A stretch of DNA of 64,000 nucleotides, taken from Tamarix chinensis (lineage: Eukaryota > Streptophyta > Magnoliopsida > Caryophyllales > Tamaricaceae). The translations under genes and the position numbers were made by a program. The notes under the pieces were generated by a model. It was not told the DNA's origin. It saw only the letters and a list, made by a program, of their open reading frames with translations, and did no database searches. The stretch's first letter is position 1; each line of letters begins with the position of its first letter. Where the stretch lies: assembly GCA_030549775.1 (NCBI GenBank), contig CM060171.1, positions 8,615,289 through 8,679,288 of the forward strand. Reading direction: 5' to 3'. Positions 38,262-50,860 of the stretch are shown here, one piece after another.

Positions 38262-41200
38262 TGTAATACCCCATTATTTAGGGTAACCTAAGTTATTTAG
38301 TATTTGTATTGGTGTATATTTTCTATAGTTTGATCATTTTTCATATCTTTGTAGAGTTTTAAAACCCTAATTGTGTTTTCAGAATTGTTCGTTTAATATT
38401 TCTTATACTTCTTTACAATTTTGTATTTTACAAGACTTTTGAACCACTTTTAGCATCTCAAATATTTATTTTCTTTCATGTGGATATTTTAGATCCTCAC
38501 ACATATATTTTTATCATATAATTTTTCAAAATGCTAAACCAAACTGTTGGCAAAAAAATATTATTTATCATTCTGATGAGCCTTAATAATGTGTTTTAAG
38601 TTCTTTAAGCCCTTTCTAGTTATTGAAATTTCATAAAACTTTAGAGATCATATTATTTTAGTACTATTGAAATAATATGATTCAAAAATATTTCATGATT
38701 ATTCATACCATTTTTGGAATTATTCAAATACTTTTAGACTATAAAAATCACCAAAATATACTTTTCTTCTTCTAAATTTATCCTAACCTTATGAGACTTG
38801 ATCCTAAAATTTAACTATTGTTTACTATGGATGAGAACCTCTAATTTACACACCTTAATTTCTTACCTTTCCACTTAGTGGTGATTGATTTTGTTTTGTC
38901 TTATTTGGTAGATATTTTGCATAAATATCTAATGTTAGCAAAAGTTTCTTCTTTCCTCTTGTCCATCAATATGTTGTGTGTTATGGATCTAGGAGATCCA
39001 ATTCTTTTATATCCTTACATGTTCCACCATATCCCTTTGTTCTTCCCTTGATATTTTAGCTAAAATATCTAATAATCCTTAGTAATTAAGATTTCTACCA
39101 AACTTAACCGTTAATCCTTCTAACTTAACATATTTTTAGCCATCTTTATCATCATTTCTCTCCCTACCACCTAAAACTACTCCCTTAATTTTGTGGCTTC
39201 CTTCATCTATAACCACCACCTTTGAATCCTTTCTTCATTTGCTAATCAAGTGTAAAAATCAATCATTCCACTCTCTTCAATCTTTTCTCATCTATTATGA
39301 TTTTATGAGCTTGTTTTCCCTAATCTTTTCTATGGTTATTCTAGTTCTTTTCTTTTCTTAGTTTTAAATTTTGGAGATTGAAGGTAAACCTCCCGAACCC
39401 TAAATAAATAGAATGTATATGTATTATGTGCTTTATTTAAAGGTTTAGCATGGTTTTGTGCTTGTTGAGGATTACATTTTGGGTTAAATTTAGGGGTTAT
39501 TGTTGGTTGGATTCTTGAATATTTTTATGGTTTATTTTTGAGGTTATTTAGGTTAATTTTAGTATATAAAATGATTATATTTGAGCAGGTTTAGGTTATT
39601 CTTATTTTGATTGAAGTTTGGTGGGCTTTAGGACTTTTATTTGGATAATTTGGTTTTTATGTGATTTTTAGAGATGTGGTAGGTTTTTTGGAAATCTAAT
39701 GATACCATGATATTTTTAGGCATGTTTAGGATAAGTTTTATTCATGCACTATTTTGATTTGACCATATTTAGGATTCTTTAGTTTTGATTAAAGTTTGTG
39801 ACACTATCGGCTTTTGTTGAATGTTCTAAGTGTTTTTCAAGTTCTTCATCATGTTCTTCATATTTGTGCTCTAAATTTTGGGGAAGTTTTTTAATGGGTT
39901 TTGGATATTTATTAGTAATATTATTTAAATAGAAATAATAATTTAGTGGAAATAGTATTTTAATGTTAATAGTGCTTTAACATTAATAATATCTTTTGTG
40001 AATAGTGATTTATTTTTTTGGTGACTAATAATAGCTAGTAATAAAATATTTTTTTTTATTTTTAGATTTATGCTTCTTGGTATATAACAACATTTTTTGT
40101 TATTTGTGAATAGTTTTTTAGGGGAATAATGTTTCTTGAGAGTTGTCCCCATTTAACTTATTTTGGTATTTTGAGTTATTTTCCACTGTCAATTTGGCAT
40201 TTTATGGCCGCAAATATGATTATTTAGGCTTTCAATTATTTTTGGAATTTTAGATCAAAGTGGTTATACTCGATTGAGTATTATTTTACCTTGTTTAGAT
40301 TGTAAGCCTCTAGTTTTGATGTTTTGGGTTATGCCCTTGGTTTTAATGGTTTGTTTTTATTTGGGATTAAGGCTTAGCTTGCTTTTTGTTGGGGTTATGC
40401 GCTTTATAAGGTTTGTTTGATTTATTTTGGGGCTTAATGGCTTGTTTGAATTTAGATCCTTGGGATTATTTTAAGTGGCTTTGGTAGTTAATGGGTTGTG
40501 ACTTATCTTATGTGATTGTATGTGTGGAGGTTATGGTTGGATTCCTAACCTTAGTCTTTCATAGCTAGTTATTTGTGACCTTGAGTGGAAAAATTTTATT
40601 GAGGACTTTTTTGGTTTTTATATGTGGATATTTGTGTTCCTTGGTAAATAATGGGATACTCTTGACTAAAACACTAATTATTAAAGTGGAAAATATGAGG
40701 TAGGAGCCATCAATTTGGTTTGGGATTTGCTAGTGTGTCATTAGTGCCCTAGCAAGGCCATAGTCTACTCTTTTTAGTCTTTTATACTTCTTAAATATTA
40801 TTAATAGTTAATGTGTCTTATGCAAGGATGGTACTATGATTCCTAACGTGCACTAGTATGTATAGTGTATCTTATGCATCTCTAGGTTACATAGAAGGGG
40901 GGATACTAGTATTATTTAGATTTATGACTGATGTATCTTATACATCTCTGAGTTACACTTGTATACCCAAATATCTTATGCATCTCCCAATTATAAATTT
41001 TTGCATCCCCCTCAATTAATTATTAAATCTAATTTATGTGTGTGGTTTGGTTTACATTATGTGCACTATCTCTAGTCATTTTATTGGTTGGATGTCCATG
41101 TAATCGTTGTTTGTTTGGTTACATAGTTGGCTGGTGGCTGCATCATGTGCACTATCTTTGGGTATTTTATGGTTGCTTTGGAATGATTGGGATGTTTCTT

Positions 41201-41800
41201 TGTTGGATTATGATTGTATCTTATTTGAAAGGAAGGATATTATGCTACCTAGTGTTGCTAGTATGATAAGTGTATCTTATACATATCTGGGTTACAAGGT
41301 TGAAGGGTATCAGTCACATTATGTGTATTACCTTAACTTATTATATGGTTATTTGATATGGTTGATGGTATTGCGTGTTGGTGCATGTGTTATCTTTGGG
41401 TTAGGCATGGCTTGATGTTATTGCTTGTGAACTACTAATTATGCATGAGTTTATACCTTGTGTGTTGTATGTTTACTAAGCATGTTGTTTTCTCAAGGTT
41501 AAGTGTGTTTAATCAATATATTTGTATTGAATGGATTGTTTTTCAATGGTTTTGGATGCAAAGAATTTGGTCTCTTGAGGAGCTTGGATTGGAGTCAAAG
41601 ATCAGGGATTTTGGTTTTTTTTTTACACTATAACTTTCTAATTGTTTTTTTGTTCTACTTAGTGTAAGTTGACTTTGTAACCATATGTTGAGATTTTTCA
41701 ATGTAGAGAGTTTTACCTTTTGTGGTTTTTTATGCTTCTTGTTGTTATTGTCATTCATACCCAACCTTGCTTTTTTTGTCACGTGTACATATTGTCCATT
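38262..41800 (+). mobile_element. 3' LTR of an old retrotransposon (element D), right end lost
   Basis: It begins TGTAATACCCCATTATTTAG directly after the purine run TATGGGGGGAGGT (38250-38261), as a 3' LTR follows a polypurine tract. The interior matches the 3.3-kb LTR at 57983-61307, for example GTGCCCTAGCAAGGCC (about 40750) and the TATCTTATGCATCTC repeats (about 40870-40990). The final hairpins and terminus were not found; the sequence runs into copia-like coding remnants near 41835. Confidence 0.65.
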
Positions 41801-41834
41801 ACCATGGGAGATTAGTTTTTACATTGAATAAAGT

Positions 41835-44830
41835 TGTTGACAGTACCAAAAGATGCTTGGGATACATTGGGAACATATTTTACAACAAAAAGTGATGAAA
41901 AATTATAGGTATTAGAGAATGAGCTCATGTCCATCAAACAAGGAAACATGATCGTAAGCCAATTCGTTATAGTAAAATATATTTGTAATGATATTATACA
42001 ATTAGATCTAGAAAATGCTATTATTGAAGTAAAGAAAAAGAATTATTATTCATAACTTAAATCCAAAATATAATGAGATAATTACAATTATGATAGATTG
42101 AGTTAATGAACCAACTTTGATGAATTTAGAGAATATATTAGCTAAACAAGAGGCTCTAGATAATCAGATGTCCAAGTTCTCAATAAATGAGGAGGATAAG
42201 AGATATGTATAGGATTATGGAACTATGAATTGTGTGGTATTATGAATCAGTTAGGGTTTGAATATAATGATGGATTAAGGATGATGATGGTAGAATACTT
42301 AGGTTTTTAGGGTGATAGGGTTTGTATAGTATGGTTAGGGTTTAGGTTTAGGGTTTATGAGTAAGGTTTTGAATGTGAGATGAAGATAATGATGAATGAT
42401 TGTGATGATGGTGATTTGATGAAGGAATTTTGAATATGATATGATAATGATGATGAAATTATGATAATAATAGGATTATTATCTAGGGTTTAGGTATATA
42501 ATACGTAGAATTAAGTATAAAAGACTAGATTGAAGATGATGAATTTTTGGTTTGCATGTGGCGACTAGGGTTGATGGTTAGCATAGGTTATGGATGGGAT
42601 TAGGGATAGCACTCAATCTCTAATTTACATAGACAAAGAGATTAAGGGTTTTAATAATAATTACTCATACATAATTGATTATAATCGAGAAGAACTCACA
42701 CCGAATTTAAATAAGGAATAACTTATATTTTCATTCAATTAGCTATGCATATGATCGTATAAACCCAAGGCTTTTATAACCTATTTGCACCTCCTTAATA
42801 TTACAATATAATCCTAATTAATTAGGAAAAAAATATGATTAAAATTAGCCTATACAATGCCTTGTTTCCCACTCCAAGCGCATCTTATAAGATAAATACT
42901 ATAAGATAGAATCCCTTAAAAAGTTACTTTATGTACTAATCAATCATGATGCAAATAATTAAAAAAATAATTAAGTAAATACCACACTAAATAAATACTA
43001 AACACATGCCATTTATGCAAAAAAAAAAAAACGTTCTCAAGCATCTCATGCATGCCATGCACATGTCTTTATCGCTAGTGATGTATTTTGCAAGTTTTGT
43101 CCATAACTAATAATGTAGTCATCTGTTTGGCCTTAAATTTTTAGGGTATCCTCTCTAGGTAAAGGAAAATATTCTCCATAATAATAAATGCTAAGTCTTG
43201 ATTATTTTATCCTGCATCAATAAGTCTCTATTTGTTTGAAAAAGAGCACCATGGTAAGAAAATACAAGTACACAATCTAGAGATGGAGGTGAAAGCTCAA
43301 AAAGAGGAAACTAAAGTTGGTAAATGGGTCATGGTGGAAAATTTTCAAAATGGAGGATATAAGGAACCTTGCCATAAAAATGAGAATGGTGAAAATAAAT
43401 AGCATTGTAAAGATGACCGATATTATAGCTTTGGGCAAAGAGGTCACTTTGCTCGATACTGTAGATTTACAAAGGTAGAAGGTGATATTGCTACTATTAA
43501 GAAGATTGATCGTGTAGATGAATGAGATTTTTAAGTTTCATTTGCCATGGAGGAAATTATTGCATCATGCATCAATGGGCTAGTGGAATAACTAACACTA
43601 GCAATGGTGAGTGACCCACGCATTAATTATAGTAATGATTGTATTATTGATTGTGGTTGCTCTAATAACATGTTCAAGGATAAGGAAAAACTAAAAATAT
43701 GCCAAAATACAAGGGGGGATGAATTTTTGTCACTAAAAAATAATTCTAGATTATTGCCCACACTAGAAAGACAGTTGTTGTTTGTTGTTTCAACTTACAC
43801 AAAGTGTAGGTCGATAATGCCTATTATGTGCCTAGCATAAAAAATATTTTATTATTTATATCACAACAACATTCTCATGAAATTATGTAGTGTTTAGGCC
43901 TAAAAATGTTAAAGTTTATCAAAATTTGAAGCCTGCAAGTCCACTACTTTTGGATAAAAGATAACTCGAGTCTTTTTATGTACTATTAACAAAAACCACT
44001 TATATGGACAAAATAAGAAAGAATGTGATAGTAGATTTGTGGCATGCAAGGTTAGGGCATGTAAGCTACATCAAGTTGAAGGCAATGGTGAATAATGAGA
44101 TGTTAATAGGTCATCCTAATTTAAAGATAGGATATAATATCATTTGTGCTAGTTGTCACTATGGCAAAGCTTGCTAACTACCATATGAAGAGTTAAGATA
44201 TAGAGCAAAAATCCATTAGAGGTGGTTCCTTAAAATGTTTTGGACTGATAAAGTGGTCACCAATAAGTAAAAAGAGGTACATGATTACTTGCATTGATGA
44301 CTTGAGGTACATGTGGATAGACTTTATGAAATAAAAATTTGAAGCACTAGCAAAGTTCATAGAGTTTAAAGCAAAGGTTGTGAAAGAAGTTAAGTGAAAT
44401 GTTCTATGTCTATGAACCAACAAAAGGGAAGCATATATTCAAAACAATTCACTAAGTTCTCTTAAAATTTTGGTATATGAAGACAATTGACTTGTCTCAA
44501 TACTACACAACAAGATATAGTTGCGAAAAGAAAGAATCGGGTCTGTTGCACATTAAGAATGTTCCACCTCAATTTTAGGAGCAGTGTATGAAACCACCCA
44601 CATATGTCACCAACAAGATACCTTAAGTAAGGCTTAGTATTATCTCACCCTATGAGAAACTATAGGGAACAAAACCATCGATGAGTTTTTTTCTAGTAAT
44701 TAGATGTTCATACCATGCATTTGTACCTAATCAAGAATGAAGCAAGTTTCATAAAAAGGTAATTTGTTGCACATTCATGGGATATGATGGTTAATGAAAA
44801 GGATGGCGATGTTGTGATCCAATAATGGGG
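41835..44830 (+). mobile_element. Decayed Ty1/copia internal region (gag to integrase)
   Basis: Translation in several frames shows a gag-like part (KDAWDTLG at about 41850; VKYICNDIIQLD at about 41965), a zinc-knuckle region (about 43420-43462), a protease-like IIDCGCSNNM (about 43640), a GAG-pre-integrase motif LWHARLGH (about 44036) with CASCHYGKA (about 44150), and an integrase-like KRYMITCIDD (about 44270). Stops and frameshifts break every domain, and a 1-kb stretch interrupts gag. No reverse transcriptase or RNase H and no matching LTR pair were seen. It is a dead internal fragment. Confidence 0.85.
42201..43219. mobile_element. About 1-kb insertion inside the copia gag remnant
   Basis: The gag reading NEEDKRY stops near 42205 and resumes with LFV near 43228. 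The intervening AT-rich DNA is non-coding, with AGGGTTTAGGGTTT-like words. The pentamer ATAAG lies on both sides (42196-42200 and 43220-43224). The ends TGTATAGGATTA and TATCCTGCATCA are roughly inverted, so a small solo LTR or other transposon is likely. Confidence 0.6.
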
Positions 44831-45030
44831 CATTGCTATGCATCAAGAGATTTGATGAGATTTCATCATGGTGGTTAGAGTTAGCAAAAGTCAACTTGAC
44901 TCGACCCACGTGAAACTCAATCTGACATATCATGATAAATTCATCAGCTAGAACCAATAGGACCCTAGACCAAATATAATCAACCCACCCCAATCTAATA
45001 TAAAACCTAACATCAACCCCACTTGATGTT

Positions 45031-45607
45031 TAGGGTTGTTGACAAACTGAGCCAGCTCAACTTGGCTCATTAAGAGCTTGGCTCACCTCGTTTGTCTAGA
45101 AGAATGAATTAAACTTTGGATTTATTTTTAGACTCATTTAGTAAACGAGTCAAACTCAAGACAAGGGAGGTTTGGCTAGTTTGTGAGCCAGCTTGAATTT
45201 GGCTTGAGCTTGGTTTGGCTTATTTGTAAGTTTGGTTCATTCATATATGGGCTGGGCTTAAATAGAATTTTCTTAATAAATGAGATAAATAGTTAAATGA
45301 GCCTTTAATTATGTTGAACAATTAAACAAGTTAATTTGGTTTGTTTAACTTTCAAGCTAGTCATATAGTTGAATAAGCCGAGCCACAAATCAAATATTGA
45401 TAAACAAACCGATTTGGTTTGTTAAAAACTTTTAAAAGTTTAACAAGCCGAGCCAAGTTGATTTGCGAATTTTATAAAGCTAGGCTTAATCTAAGCTCAT
45501 TTGTCTCATTTTGAATTCAATTTAAGCTTAAGCCTAATAAAAACAAACTAAATGAGTTGAGCTCAAGTTAGGAGTATTCCGCTCGATTTAGTTGGTCAAC
45601 AACCCTA
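45031..45607. mobile_element. AGGGTTG-ended hAT-like element
   Basis: Terminal inverted repeats TAGGGTTGTTGAC and GTCAACAACCCTA enclose about 577 bp. The interior is built from variants of GAGCCAAGCTTGAGCTCAA in both orientations. The flanking octamers TTGATGTT and GTGGTGTT match at 6 of 8 positions, suggesting an eroded target duplication. It lies just downstream of the copia remnant. Confidence 0.75.
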
Positions 45608-46791
45608 GTGGTGTTAACAAGACAACAACATAACCTGCCATCAACTTAATATGATATCATCTTAATTCGACTTGATAAGATGAAATTTGATATTAACTAA
45701 TTATGATAATAAATAATTACACACATTTTATTATTTATTTAAAGTTTTTAAAAATATATTATTTTATAAATTTTACTTATTTTTCTTACTTTTACTATAG
45801 ATATCTTTATTCACCAACGATATTCTAATTTTACTATTTTTTTAGCACAAAAATACAACATTAAAGAGTAATAATATTATATAAACAAGCATTAGTTAAT
45901 AACATATTTTTAATTACATACTTATGTAAATTCTAACTTCATGCTTGCTTCCAAAGTTAATAAGTTGTATTGATTTTGGTGGTTAATGTTTGATTTGATT
46001 GAAACTAAAGTAGTCTGGTTCAGTATTAGTTCGCCCCTAACCCAACCCGATCGATCAAAATCTTAAAAGACCTAAATTCTCAAATCAATCGAAAATGACC
46101 CAAACCCTAACTAACTCAACCTAGATATGACCTATTAAATTAATTCAAACTTAAAATCACCCGAACACGAACTAGCTAGGACCAAATCTGATTTGCCTAT
46201 TTAAGTTTATCCGAAATGACCCGAACTGTCAAATTAAGTTGAAATAATCTAGACCTGCAACAACCTAAATTCGATATCAACCGACCCAAACCCAATCCAC
46301 AATCGACCCAATTACCACCTCTAATTGGTGGTCCCCACCAATAGTATTATTACAAGATTCTAAACAAATTGAGGAGCAAGTACACAAGCAAATGGAAGGA
46401 CAACCATAAGAGTGTATATAGTGGTTACCACTTATTCCGTGGTCATAGTGGCTTAATATAGTTTGGAAGCTATGTAAACGAGGGTGAAAAAAAAAACAGA
46501 ATTATCATTTGCTTTATTTAGTCACCATCATAACCACCTTTCGTATATATAAATGTCCAAGTCATTGTAGAATTACGTAAGAAGAGAAGAACATAAGAAA
46601 GGAAAAGAATATTTAAAGAGGTGCTCGGCACCGGATTATGTACGTTACGTAAACTTGAATAAGTTATCTTCTCAATTGAAATTAATATTCTTTCTCCCTA
46701 TAATCCTTACGGGAGTTAATGGTGTAGGGGTAACTTTGATATGTTACCTTGATAAACGATATTTAATTTTAACATGGAGACCAATAATATA
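45608..46791. other. Intergenic, AT-rich, no gene recognised
   Basis: A Pro/Thr-like CCCGAACCC/GACCCAA repetitive stretch lies at about 46040-46320. No coding region or clean transposon ends could be supported. Confidence 0.45.
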
Positions 46792-47074
46792 AGATTTGTA
46801 TCTTGTCAGTATAGCTACCAGAAGCATCCTTAGTTATAAGAGGCTCATATGTAATCAGCAATAAGAGCTGCTGCAGCCCCGGCTTGTTGTGCATTCCACA
46901 CTTTCAATACAAAGCAGCACTCTGATAAAGCACGAGGAAAAAGTGTCGGGTGGGCCTCAAATTATACATGTAATGGGAACGTAGCTTTGATCATGCAAGT
47001 CTAGCTCTCATCCCTGCAAAAGGTATTAATTTTCTGCAGCAAGACAACCCATTACGTCCAAAGAATAAGGGAGC

Positions 47075-47310
47075 GTTTGATATGGGAGTATATATAGGGA
47101 TAAAAAGAAGAAGAAGAAGAAGAAGAAGAAGCCCTTTTATTTTAAGTTTCTTACATGTTCATTTGAAATGGGGAAAAAGCTTTTTGGTCAAATGCTCAAT
47201 TTTGTCCGAACAAATATCAAAGTGGGTGTTCTCCCAGAACGGTTTTACACAGTTTCAAATTAATAGATCATAATACAAGAAACGAACGTATCCCTGTATA
47301 TCAAACGTCA
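47075..47310. mobile_element. MITE-like insertion in intron 1 of the receptor pseudogene
   Basis: The inverted ends GCGTTTGATATGGGAGTATA and TATCCCTGTATATCAAACGT enclose a non-coding interior with an AGA run (about 47106-47131). The stretch is absent from the parent intron, where different sequence occupies the site. Ends of this kind resemble Harbinger/Tourist MITEs; the exact edges are uncertain. Confidence 0.6.
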
Positions 47311-47434
47311 CGTAGAACGAATACTAGGGGATTATAAGAGCGGTTACCTAATCCACTCATGTCAAATTGAGTTCCCAGCATGCATTATCACAAATAGATA
47401 GCATATCGGAGCAGAACATTTATACTTCATTTGG

Positions 47435-47590
47435 CTCTTGAAAAGTTTTAAAGAAAAAAAATTATAAAAAAAATAAATTTTTATATTTGATTTACATAAT
47501 AAAGTAAGATAGAAAAAAAAGTAATGAATTAAAAAATTGAAAAGAAAATAATTTTATTTCATTTTTTTCTCAAAATTTTATTAGAATCAA
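47435..47590. mobile_element. Short AT-rich insertion in the receptor pseudogene
   Basis: About 155 bp absent from the parent gene between sequences matching 29480 and 29510. The ends (TTTGGCTCTTGAAAAG and AATCAAGCAAA) are weakly inverted. Probably a MITE; low certainty on type. Confidence 0.45.
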
Positions 47591-48267
47591 GCAAAGAACT
47601 GCGACTTCAATCTTGAAACAATTATTCAACATATAGCACTGGTCATTGATCGAGTCAGACGCATATAAATATACAGGTTGATGATCCCTGGAAAAAGAAA
47701 CAGAATGAATGACATTAATACCTCCATGGTCAACGAGTAAGATGGTCGGACGACTACTCCTAGACTTTACACGGAAGCTCCCCCATCGAATTCCTCACAA
47801 GAATGAGTATTCTTTGAAGGATAAACAACAGAAACCAACCACGGAACCTCCATACTGGGGAACTCAAAAATTAACAGCGGAACCATCTTGTTTTGATCTT
47901 GCACCATAAGGTGACAATGCTGTTGTGCTGTTTCCTTTCACTAAATGCTTCCCTTTTACATACCAGCTATTATAATCACTACCCCAAACTACCATCACTA
48001 TACATAATATCTTGACCTAACCCGTTCATATCTATATGCGATATTCATAGTCTTGAGGTTCACCCAGCAACCGATTGGACTTGATGTTTTTAGATCTGTG
48101 GATGAAGATTGGAATTGAACTGGGATCATGTGTTCTCTCTTCTGTATTAATTTGGGTTTTGGTTTCTCAGTCATATATAAGAAAGTTGAATACTTAGGGA
48201 CTTGACCGAGAAATAAAATTGTATTATATAATTTATTGAGTAAATGAAAAGAAATGGTTAGTATTAA

Positions 48268-48505
48268 TTATACTCCCTCTATATATATATATATATATAT
48301 TATTCTGTCAATTTATATATTTTTTAAAAAGTAATAAAAACATTCTTAAAATTATACCTATACCTTTTCTTAAAAAATTAACAAAGTATTTAATACATAT
48401 ATAATTAAAAAAATAAGGGTAAAAATAAAAAAGCACACTTTGACTTTTTTAAAATAATATTTTTGATACAAAAACTAATGATAGAATAATTTTTTTTAAT
48501 AAACA
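48268..48505. mobile_element. Stowaway-like insertion in the pseudogene promoter
   Basis: It begins ACTCCCTCTATATAT with a (TA)n run and is very AT-rich. It is absent from the corresponding parent promoter (near 30220-30250), so it came after the duplication. The right terminal repeat is decayed. Confidence 0.5.
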
Positions 48506-49149
48506 CAAACGTCGAAAATAGTCTAACGCTTCTGATGAGTGAGAAGAGTGATCGATGCATATAGACAAAGAGAGATGAATTAATTAATAGAAAGAAGAAG
48601 AGGGGGGACTTCGCATTTGCAACTGATTAGGCTAAGGGCTTGTTTTGTACTAAAAAATATAAGTAGAAAAATTATCTTTACATTTTATATTTTTATAATT
48701 TATTTTAAAAAGTGGACAATATTCATTTTATTTATTAATATTGAAATACCCCGAAAATTCCTAATTTATAAATTATATTTAAAAGAGGTTCTATTAGAAA
48801 ATTATTTAAATAAATTACTTTTATTAAAATAAAAGGGTATTTAATTAAGGAAAATCAAGGAGAGATTTATAAGTATTTTAATTAGGAGGAATTTGGGTAT
48901 ATTAGCTAATTAAGCATTTTATTTAAAGAAAAAGTTAATTAAATAAATTATTTTATTTAAAATAAGAAGGAAAAAATAGTTTCGAAAATTTTAACAATTT
49001 TATAAGTAATTTAATTAGAGAAAAATTAAGGTGTTTGCTAATTAAAAAGGAATTTATGAAAAATCCCTTAAAAATCCTAATTTAGCCAAAAAAAATGAAT
49101 TTAAATATTATTTTGTATACATCAAATATTTTAAATAATTGAAATATTC

Positions 49150-50310
49150 CATATTATTATTTTTCCTTTTTCCCTTCTTCTTTTTCCTTTTCTTCTCTCT
49201 TTTTCTTTCTTCTTTTCTTTTTCTTTTTCCTCCCCTTCTCCCCGTTTGGCCTGCCCCTTTTCGCGGCCCAATCCCCTTGCCTTCCCTCCTTCCTGCGGCC
49301 CAGTTTCGTTCGGCCCGCCCTCGCACAGTGAAACGCAGCGTTTCGCCCCCCATTTCGTCGAAACGCTGCGTCCCGATAAATGAAATAACCGTTGCCTCCA
49401 GCTATGCTCGACGCCACATTTTGCCCATGAATTACCCAAAACGCCGCATTTTGGTAGAATCTTTCGACCGTCGCCGAACCGGCCGGTCTTCCCCTTCTTT
49501 TCTTTTCTCCCGGACCACCGGTCCGGCCACCTTCTTCTTCCTCCTCGCGTGCGCGACCTGCAACACGCCGCCCCCTACTCCGGCCGCCTGCGCGCCGCCT
49601 CCCCTTTTCTGCCCTGCCGGCCACCCTCTCTCGACCGACCTACACCCCCCATACACCCTAGGCCACCCACACCTCTTCCTCCCTTTTTCCCGACCAGCGC
49701 AGAGGTCTGCCATGGCAGACCTGCGCCGACCCCCTGCCAGCGTGCCAAACGCCGCCAAACCGTACCTCCCTCTGTCCCCTCTCTCGATCCTCTCCCCATT
49801 TTGAGCCTATAAATACCCCCATGAGCCCAACCTCGGGCTTTTTCGAAGACCCAACCCAGAAACCATTCCTTGCGCCGCCCCCTCTTTAGATCGCCGCCCC
49901 ATCGCCGCCGCCCATCTCCGCCGCCCGAACCACCCCCGAAACCCTTCCCTGCAGCACCCTCCACCCAACCAAGCCTCCCTCAGCCCTCAATTTACCCTGC
50001 ACGCGCCGCCCCAAGCGCGCGAAGTGCCCTTCTCGACCAAGCCAACCTCGAACCCCGCCACCCTTCGCACCGCCGCCCACCGCCGTGCCGCCACTCCCAG
50101 CACCCCCTCTGCCTCCCAAAACCACCAAGGGAACTTCCCCAACCTCCCTAGACCCTCTATTTCCCCTGCCAACCCCTCCTTTTCCTTCCTTTCCCCTCCA
50201 CCACCTCTCTACCCTCTTTCTCCCCCTACGCCGCCGCCGCCGCCGCCACCGTGCGCCGTGCGCCGCCACCTGTGCCACCCACACCCTAGGTAGTTCTCTA
50301 AACTCCCCAA
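49150..50310. repeat. CT-rich then CpG-rich tract in element C
   Basis: The first part is pyrimidine-rich; the second is rich in CCGCC and GCCGCC words. Long open frames on both strands, rich in Pro/Arg or Gly/Arg, come from this composition. None shows a domain, and none is called as a gene. Confidence 0.8.
49808..49815 (+). promoter_or_regulatory. Probable LTR TATA box (TATAAATA)
   Basis: CCTATAAATACCCCC stands at the foot of the GC-rich tract, where the U3/R boundary of an LTR would be expected. Element B has CCTATAACCCC at the corresponding place (about 34231). Transcription would run to the right, through the 3.6 kb that hold the hairpins and module array. Confidence 0.55.
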
Positions 50311-50369
50311 CCCCTAAACCTTTATTATATAAGTGCTAATTATTTTTAGTAGCATAATGAATATTATTC

Positions 50370-50860
<491 letters not shown>

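Larger units (their letters stand above)
46792..48640 (-). pseudogene. Truncated 5' duplicate of the vacuolar sorting receptor gene
   Basis: This segment aligns along its length with 29010-30380 of the intact receptor gene in the same orientation: the start of exon 2 (46921-46792), intron 1, exon 1 (48048-47721) and about 0.5 kb of 5' leader and promoter. Intron 1 is kept, so it arose by DNA duplication, not by reverse transcription. Exon 1 starts ATG AAT ATC, is shifted out of frame within the signal peptide and reaches TAG after 16 codons. Exon 2 has small deletions and is cut off after about 130 bp. Three insertions absent from the parent copy (about 47075-47310, 47435-47590 and 48268-48505) look like MITEs. 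It cannot encode a receptor. Transcription from the duplicated promoter is possible but not shown. Confidence 0.93.

Noticed and set aside
41036..41640. Hydrophobic frames of 62-102 codons
   Set aside because: They overlap each other inside LTR element D, whose relatives do not keep these frames open.
47082..47273. A small Arg-rich frame
   Set aside because: It comes from an AGA microsatellite within a MITE-like insertion in the pseudogene intron.
49131..50339. Several overlapping frames of 60-221 codons on both strands
   Set aside because: Composition artefact of the CT/GC-rich part of LTR element C, with low-complexity products.
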